Shown here piece by piece: positions 57,314-64,000 of a DNA stretch of 64,000 bases (within the stretch, counting starts at the first letter, position 1; the number at the start of each line of letters is the position of its first letter). Source of the DNA: Anagrus nilaparvatae (lineage: Eukaryota > Arthropoda > Insecta > Hymenoptera > Mymaridae). Where the stretch lies: contig JAKSXM010000107.1 of the NCBI GenBank assembly GCA_022575985.1, positions 2,542,001 to 2,606,000 of the forward strand. The letters run 5' to 3'. The translations under genes and the position numbers were made by a program. The notes beneath the pieces are model-generated. The model was not told the DNA's origin. It did no database searches and was given only the letters and a program-made list of their open reading frames with translations.

Positions 57314-58117
57314 TTGGATATAAAAATAAGAAAAGACCAAGACAACAACATCATCACTAATTGGCACCAAAAGAAAACCTTTTCAGGCAGAATATTGAAT
57401 TATGATTCAAACCACCCTAAGCACCAAAAGATTGCTATGATTTACAACCTTATAGATAGATCTTTAATCCTTTCTGATAAAAAATTCCACTTAGATAACA
57501 TCAGGTTAGTCCAAAATATACTCATTGCCAACATTTATCCACAATATTTTATATACAAATATATTAACAAGAGGAAAAATCTGTTGCAACATTGTGATTT
57601 TAACATCAACAATATTCAAAAACCTAAAAACAACCAACATAGAAATAAAGTTTTTATCAAAATACCATACATATATGGAATTTATAATAAAATTAAAAAA
57701 GTTTTGGACAATGAAAAATACCAAACAATACCTCTTTTAAATAAGGATTTAAACAAGTTCATAATTAAAGGGAAAATAAATCATAAACATAATAAGACAG
57801 GAGTAGTTTATAAAATCAAATGCAAAGATTGTAATAGTGTATATGTTGGCGAGACAGAAAGATCACTTTTTATGAGGATTAATGAACACAAAAGGAATAA
57901 AAATTCAGTAATTGCTACACACTGCAATGAAAATAATCACAGTTTTGATTTTAAAAAACTGTACATAGCTGATGAAGAAAGGGGCTGGACAAAAAGAAAA
58001 ATTTCAGAAAGCATCCACATCCACCTGCATAATCCCACCGTGAATGTAAAAGAAGACACCAACAACTTAAACGTCTCATTTATACATACAATCAATACTT
58101 TCAAACATCAAAGATAA
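57314..58117 (+). pseudogene. Penelope-like endonuclease region, 267 codons, 5'-truncated
   Basis: The frame opens in the RT motif FLDIKIRK (the expected phenylalanine lies just upstream, at ~57306). It continues through the DSNHPKHQK block found at the end of the RT in this family. The GIY-YIG endonuclease begins at GVVYKIKC (163-170), with CxxC at C170/C173 and YVGETERS at 177-184; MRINEHKR (188-194) and the probable catalytic glutamate in KISESIHI (E232) follow, and the stop is after FKHQR. The endonuclease part is intact, but the RT catalytic core is absent, cut exactly where the inverted terminal copy begins. It cannot move by itself. Sequence differs clearly from the 47-49 kb element, so it is a second lineage. 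Confidence 0.88.
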
Positions 58118-58481
58118 AAAATTGATACTATTGATTTACTGCTTCTCCATCGTACGACCAATCGCCAAAATAATTTAAAAACAAAGATCAGCTGATCATA
58201 CTTATTACAAGTTTTTTTCTTTCTTTCTACAGATATAAATTATAAAGTTCTTTTTTAAAATAATTTGTTTAAAATTTTTTATTACAATTGTTAATAATAT
58301 TAAAACAACAAATATTATAATACACAATAAGTGCAATAGAATATAAAAATAATAGATTTCTAGTCAAATACATTTTATGTTTAATTCAAATGCAAGGTAT
58401 ACAGGCTATGTAAAAAAAAAAACCATATTTACAAGTATTGTAATTTTTTCAATTTTTTCTTATATTTTGTATGCATTTATA

Positions 58482-58526
58482 GTTACTGAAGAGGCTCATA
58501 TAAATGAGAGAAACGTCTAAATTTTT
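58482..58526 (+). ncRNA. Hammerhead-like motif in the right terminal copy
   Basis: GTTA, CTGAAGA (58485-58491), hairpin CTCAT-ATAA-ATGAG, GAA, ACGT, C, then TAAA. The core order is that of a minimal hammerhead with a two-pair stem III; the base next to stem II does not pair. It lies ~365 bases after the coding end, in sense orientation. Confidence 0.5.
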
Positions 58527-58720
58527 AATACAGTTCATGTGATAAAAACTTAAAAAGTTTTTTTTATTTTTGCCCAGTCCTTGGTCATTACAAAATAACA
58601 TTTTCAAGATTTATAAAAATTTTATAGTTTTTTTTATTCTTTGGTAGCAAAAGCTTTGAGACAAAAATTTTCAAAAATTAAGTATCAGATCTAAGAAATC
58701 GAATAAAAACAATACTTGAA

Positions 58721-60101
58721 TAATAAAAAAGGATACATATTTTATTAGAAACTTAAAATCTTCAAGGAAAGTATTCTCAATAAAAGATTATTTTATTTTA
58801 ATAAAATCTAAAAATTTATATTAAATTTTTTACAATAAATAGAGTCTTACAATGGAAAATTAAAAGGGTGAGAAATATTTCTATGTATTTACAAAGCAAT
58901 GAAAAAATATTTACTGGTAAACTTCAATTATTTTAATTTCATAGGTCCTAATTTTTCCGTTTTCTTATAAAAATAAAAAGTTTTGATAGGGTGGCGTAAA
59001 ATTAACAATACAATTTGAAGGTTAAAAAGGTAATAAAGTTTATCTATGGAGTTTCTTCGCAATGCTCCTTTATTTGAACAGAATATTTTACTTACACTTA
59101 TTCCCTTTTAAAATATCATTTGATAAGAGAAATCAACAAATCCTTATTTGATTATTATTTCGCTTCACTGCTTTTTAATTTCAATATTTATTTTATTAAA
59201 AATGTAAGTTAAATATAATAAAAAATTCGAAGAAAAAATATTTTTTATAAAAAATTTATTATTATATTTATTGAGTTATTTTTTTTTTTTTGATTTATTT
59301 ATTTTTATTAATAAGCATTCTATTTATCTTGTATACAAAATTATCTTTTATAAAAATAAATAAATTTTCTTTTGTTATAATAACCACGTATACGATCTTA
59401 TTTTACAACAATTTTTAAAATCCTTTACTTATTTTTGTAACTACTTCTACAAAATTATTGCTTTCCTATTTTTTGAATAAATTTAGAATATAGTATTCCA
59501 TGAGTAAATAAGTTTTCTCGATATTAAAAAATATTAACCTACTTCTAAATTTTAGCAATTAAACTTTCAGATTCTAATTTGATGACTTAGAAAATTGTAT
59601 GTTAAAATTGTAAGTTATACTCATGTAAGTTAAATGTAATTAACAAGTTGAAGAATAAGATCAAAAGAGTGCGAGTTGTAATTAATGTATTGAAAATAAT
59701 TTCATTTTTTTTCTCATTAAAATTAGCATATATTAAAAATTCAATATAAAATATACTTTTATTTACTCCAAATTTAAAAACAATTCCAGTTACAACAAAT
59801 TTTTTTTACTGCTGCAAATAGAAAATTAAAAATAAGTTTTATTTTTACGCGTGATAACCAGCTAGGTAAAAATTTTTTTTATTAAAGTTTCTTTATATTT
59901 TATGAAATTCGCTACAGTTTAAAATAAAAAGAGTTCGTTCGTCAAAGCGAAATTTTCATTTGCAGCAATAGGAAGTTTCCCGCAACCGAATTTTTTTTAG
60001 CATTACAGAAATTTAAAGCGTGTCAGCCAGAAAAGGTGTTTTGCAGAATAGGTAGCTGGTAGAATTCTTCTTCTTTCAAATAAAGAATTCAAAAATAAGG
60101 C
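58721..60101. other. AT-rich stretch with nothing recognised
   Basis: No frame, repeat or element end that I can support. Confidence 0.5.
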
Positions 60102-60240
60102 CCTGTCTCCACTGAGATTTAATGTTCTATACATCAATTTTAGTAATAAAAAAAAAACATAAACATAACTCGATATAAGTCCTGGCTACATAGCAGTCTA
60201 TAATTAATATAGAGAATATTAAATCTCAATGGAGTTAGGG
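60102..60240. mobile_element. 139-bp MITE
   Basis: CCCTGTCTCCACTGAGATTT and inverse CCCTAACTCCATTGAGATTT form ~30-base TIRs ending in TTCTATA/TTCTCTA. The target duplication is not clear. Confidence 0.65.
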
Positions 60241-61926
60241 AAAATATTTAATATCTGGAAATAAGTAATTCTTTAATTTTATACAATTTAAAAATATTCC
60301 TATTTAGAAGTATAAAAGTATTTTGTTGCAAAAGTTCCACTCTCCAAAGACTTCCAATTATCAAAATCTATTAGAAAATAATAAAAATTATTTTGGAACT
60401 ATGTCACAGACAAATATTCCAAAAAAATTAAGTATATTAAATTATTTTTAATTTTTAAGTTCAAAACAAATAATTCCTTCAATTCAAAACTTTTCTTTTC
60501 TACATTAAATAAAAATCTATTCATTATTTAAAAATTCTTTATTTTTGATTTACCCAAAGTATAGATCCCGGAATTATATATACTTTTGGAATTTGAATAT
60601 TTGCGAAACAGCAATTGTGCGTATTGACTGATCCCCAAATTAGAATTCAATATTCTACCTTATATAATTAAAAGTAAAATCTCTAAACTAAAAAAAAAAT
60701 TTGTTTTTTTTTCTTAGACTACGCATGTAATATATTTTAATAAAAAAAAAATAGTTATTCTATTTTTTTTAAATTCTGGAACAATCTATAATTTCCCTTA
60801 GTTTGTCCAATAATTATTTAATAAATCACATCAATGAAAAATAAAAAACTCGAAAATTGGATTTTAATCTGCTATATTTGAAGAATTTATTTGATAAAAC
60901 TTAAAAGTTTGTGTCTTAGGCCTGTGAATTTTCACATTTGACAAATTAAAATTATATATTATACTGCCTGTTTAGTGATATCAGTATACTTTTAATTATT
61001 TGTAGGAAATTGTGGAAAAAAGGTGCTATCACGGCCGCCTCATTTTTTTATAGTATATAATGCCATCTTCCATCCAAATCTGCAACTCTTGCAATTTATT
61101 GATTTTATAACATCAAAAGTTAAATTATTTTTCTTTTTTAATTAAATTTAGGACTGAGTGTTGGATGCGTTTTTTTTATCTATCTATATTTTTTATTTTG
61201 GTTACTATATAGATAAAATCAATTTTATATGCGTCAAAACCAAAGTCAAAACACGCGGTGAATTTATTATGATCCCGGAACTTAAATAATTAAGAAAGAA
61301 TTTGACTTCATCTACTGTATCTTGAAAATCTAATAAAATCTTACAGGCACTTTTTGTAAATAATTTCAAAGTTTTTTCTAAGTTATTTGTTTAGAACTTT
61401 ACAAAAAAATCTAGACTTATACAAATACGCATAATACGTGGTACCACTAATCTCTGGTGGTACTGACTTTTCTTTGCAAGTCTAATCGAAACTTGTATTA
61501 CTAATCTTTTTAAACTTTATTTTTATAACTAAAACAAAGGCTATATGCCGTACAGTCGGCTCGATTAATGGCTTCAAAATTAATTCCAAAATAATTATAA
61601 GCTTTAATAAAGTTCAAAATTTTAGTTTTTTTTAAAAATATTTTTACACATTTTTTTTTTAAATTTTAATAAAATATAGTTTTTTAAATTTAATATTTAA
61701 AAGCTAGTAGCTAAAAGTAACTTTTTATTCAAATAATTTAGGAATTTATAAAATAATATCAGATTTTTCCTAGGATTTTTCCATATAATTAAACATCTAA
61801 TTGGATATTATAGAATTAAATATATCAAATAAAACAAAATTTTTAGATTGATATAAGCGGTTTCTAGAATGCGTAAAATAAAACTGAATGTGTAAAAGAT
61901 CAAGGTATGATTTAAAGAAGTATTTT
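60241..61926. other. AT-rich stretch
   Basis: Only a small hairpin at 61438-61468 (GTGGTACCAC...GTGGTAC) stands out. Confidence 0.45.
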
Positions 61927-62231
61927 TAATTATTTAAACAATTATCACTGTTTTCGTTTTAAGACCAATAAAATAACAATAAATTCTTTAATTTTTTACC
62001 AATTTTCAATCTCAAAGGCTCGTTTTAAAAAATATTTATTTATCCAATATCAGCTAATTCAGTTTCGAAATTTTTTACATTTTCTTCTCTAAAATTTATA
62101 AACAGTTAGCTGGTATTAGATAAATAAATATTTTTAAAAACATTTTCGTCGTTGAAATTCAAAAATTAAGGGAATTCATGTTTTTTTATTGGTCTTAAAA
62201 CGAAAACAGCGAAAATTGTTTAAATAATTAA
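61927..62231. repeat. 305-bp palindromic MITE-like element
   Basis: AATTATTTAAACAATTAT and inverse, with CTGTTTTCGTTTTAAGACCA in both arms and AGCTAATTC/AGCTGGTATTAG near the loop. Confidence 0.7.
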
Positions 62232-62287
62232 GCCAAAAAATTTTACTATGGCTCATATTGAGGGGATGGTAGTTGTTTATTATAACT

Positions 62288-62549
62288 AGTGCTTCACGAT
62301 ACGATACGATATCGATATTTTGCAATTATCGATATCGTATCGTTAGTGCCAATGTAAGTATCGTATCGTATAGATATCAACGATATTTTTAAAGCTATTT
62401 ATCGTATCGGTATTGGTATCGTCTCGTTCTCGTCTTGAAATCCGATTTAATATCGTCCTAAAATTATATAAATAAATTTTATCGATATCGTATCGAAACT
62501 CGATACGATACGATACGATAACGATATTATTCTCGTATATCGAGAAGCA
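62288..62549. mobile_element. MITE with AGTGCTTC ends and CGATA repeats
   Basis: AGTGCTTCACGATACGATAC and inverse AGTGCTTCTCGATATACGAG enclose a body made largely of CGATA and ATCGATAT motifs on both strands. The ends recall hAT-type MITEs (inference). Shares its terminal eleven bases with 6741. Confidence 0.65.
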
Positions 62550-63101
62550 CTAAATATATATTGCTTTTTAAGGCATTCTAATATTAGCCTTTTTTGCTAT
62601 GTCGTAATTACCCTAATTACTCATTTCCTCTTTAAAAATTTTATTTTTTTTTTTGTAGGTCAGTTTTTTTAAGTGACATTTTCAAAGGAACTATTTAAGC
62701 ATCAAATTTATTGATAATGACTTTATCGCCCATTTTTTTGTATAAACTTGTATTTGGAAAATTGAATTTTTCGATCAATAGGGCAAAAGAAATAAAAAAC
62801 AAAATTATTTTTTATATATCTTGTAACGTTTCGTGGATAATATTCCACCTCTTCTGGCTAAAAAATTTTTTTATTTATTATAAATATATAATTTTTTATA
62901 AAATTTATATAAATAGGTAATACATACCAAAAATATTAATTATAACAGTCTATTAAATAATTTTACATAGATAATAATATAAATTTTAAAAATAGAGAAA
63001 TGTACTTCTCTCGTCATTGTTTATAGTATACTAAAACCTATTAATATATACATAAGAGTGAATTTTTATATAAATGTGTAATTGAGCATAAATTATAGAA
63101 T
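62550..63101. other. AT-rich stretch
   Basis: The plus frame at 62711-62920 is a run of Phe, Ile, Tyr, Lys codons without motif, expected by chance. Confidence 0.45.
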
Positions 63102-63103
63102 AC

Positions 63104-63890
63104 AGTAGTTCCTCGACTTACGAACCCTCGACTTACGAACTTTCGGACTTACGAACTTTTTTTTAGAACCTGAAAAATTTTGATTTTTATAAAAATACAG
63201 TTCAAAATCTGTGTAAAATGGGAGGAGAAATAATATTTTTGAAAAACCCCTATTAACTGTTTACAATTAATATAAGTAAGCTTATTACAATATAGAAACT
63301 TGACATTTTCAGGGCCGCCATTCAATGGTCATAACTGTCGTTGTCCATCCTGATAATTTCTCAGAACCTTGAAATCTAGATTTTTCGAAAACAGACCCAT
63401 AAATGAATTTCGTAGAAAAATTCATTTCCTAATTCATAAAATCAAAATGCATCAAAATAAAGAATAGGATAAATTCCGAAATTCTTTTTATGAAACCTTA
63501 TATTTCATGGTAATTTTTTGCTTTTTACAAATAATAACTTCTGATATTTTATCAAATATGCACTGATTTTTAGGAATTTTGATTATTTGCCTTATAACCC
63601 TTCTAGTTTTTATTATTCTGCATTAAAAAGTTTGTATACTTAATTTTCGGGATTCGGAAAACTGCCCCGGATGGACAACGACAATTATGACCAGTGAATG
63701 GCGCCTATTTTCAGGGATTTTTAATTTTTATAAAAAGAGACAATTAAATTCAGTTTTCACCAGTATTTAATTTTGTCTATAATATCAGCTATCTACATAA
63801 TAATCGACTTCAAAATACTTTTTTTTTTTCATTTTTCGACTTACGAACCAATTTTTGGTCCCAAAAAATTCGTAAGTCGAGGAACTACTG
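63104..63890. mobile_element. pogo/Tigger-like MITE with TA duplication
   Basis: TIR CAGTAGTTCCTCGACTTACG is perfect at both ends and adjoins TA (63102-63103 and 63891-63892). CGACTTACGAA is repeated three times at the left end and twice at the right. CAGT(A/T)...CCTCG ends with a TA duplication recall pogo/Tigger elements. No transposase; a second MITE sits inside. Confidence 0.8.
63314..63706. mobile_element. MITE nested in the pogo-like element, 9-bp duplication
   Basis: ATTTTCAGG occurs at 63305-63313 and 63707-63715. Just inside are the TIRs GCCGCCATTCAATGGTCATA and inverse GGCGCCATTCACTGGTCATA, continuing TCGTTGTCCATCC. A 9-bp duplication suits Mutator-like elements; hAT (8 bp) is the alternative. 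Confidence 0.75.
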
Positions 63891-64000
63891 TACTTAGATA
63901 AAAATATTATTAATTGAATTTACATAATATTAAACATGAAACACAAAAGTACATAGATACAATGTAAATGAAATATTTTATTGTTAATTTAAATTTGATA

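Larger units (their letters stand above)
56994..58590 (+). mobile_element. Penelope-like element 2 with inverted terminal copies
   Basis: The segments 56994-57308 and 58268-58590 are inverted repeats (GACCAAGGACTGGGC, TCACATGAACTGTATTA, GTGCATTATAATATTTG), each representing the element's 3' region. Between them is a 5'-truncated plus-strand coding part. The locus lies among satellite fragments (GTATCAGATCTAAGAAAT on both sides, 56817 and 58683). Confidence 0.85.

Noticed and set aside
56994..58590. Reading the inverted ends as LTRs of a retrovirus-like element
   Set aside because: They are inverted, not direct, and enclose a GIY-YIG endonuclease typical of Penelope-like elements.

Overview
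The window is strongly AT-rich, dense in repeats and nearly empty of protein genes. It reads as intergenic DNA of an animal, most likely an AT-rich arthropod such as an insect. That guess rests on base composition, on the kinds of transposable elements present (Ty1/copia, Penelope-like, LTR, LINE tails, TA-, TTAA- and TIR-bearing MITEs) and on two A-rich start-codon contexts. Nothing here fixes the species. I see no rRNA, no intact tRNA, no CRISPR and no recognisable host gene. Two small open frames on the minus strand (28759-29169 and 31814-32191) are the only candidates for non-transposon proteins.

Layout. 1-130: edge of a period ~15-16 minisatellite. 204-3097: large foldback element whose arms end in ~177-bp tandem repeats. 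3868-5530: a decayed foldback half copy and two MITEs. 6740-10420: MITEs and a palindromic minisatellite interrupted by a 1.1-kb foldback. 10439-11972: dispersed repeat R carrying a solo LTR (TG...CA, TAAT target duplication). 12019-15791: a decayed minus-strand Copia retrotransposon whose gag is cut off by 15792-23700, a 7.9-kb imperfect palindrome. 23701-26400: decayed DNA with a LINE-like tail and a tRNA-like box. 26589-27547: another foldback. 27600-33100: the quietest stretch, holding the two small frames. 33470-36712: second copy of R with a four-level nest of insertions. 37261-40830: two more palindromes. 42575-46080: satellite-like array of ~150-bp monomers in ~455-bp higher-order units, split by two palindromic insertions. 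46983-50014: two Penelope-like copies joined head to head. 51350-53274: 1.9-kb palindrome. 56800-58720: a second Penelope-like element inside satellite fragments. 60102-63890: several MITEs, including one nested in another.

How the parts relate. The striking property is the number and nesting of inverted repeats. Four elements share termini ATAT-GAG...CTC-ATAT, and sequences resembling empty sites for three of them can be found elsewhere in this same window, so I treat them as one mobile foldback family with a 4-bp ATAT target duplication. The two Penelope-like loci each carry, on both sides, a motif with the conserved core of a hammerhead ribozyme. There is no operon-like or pathway organisation: the region is best read as a layered graveyard of transposons in which arms, tandem units and duplicated copies record the order of insertion.
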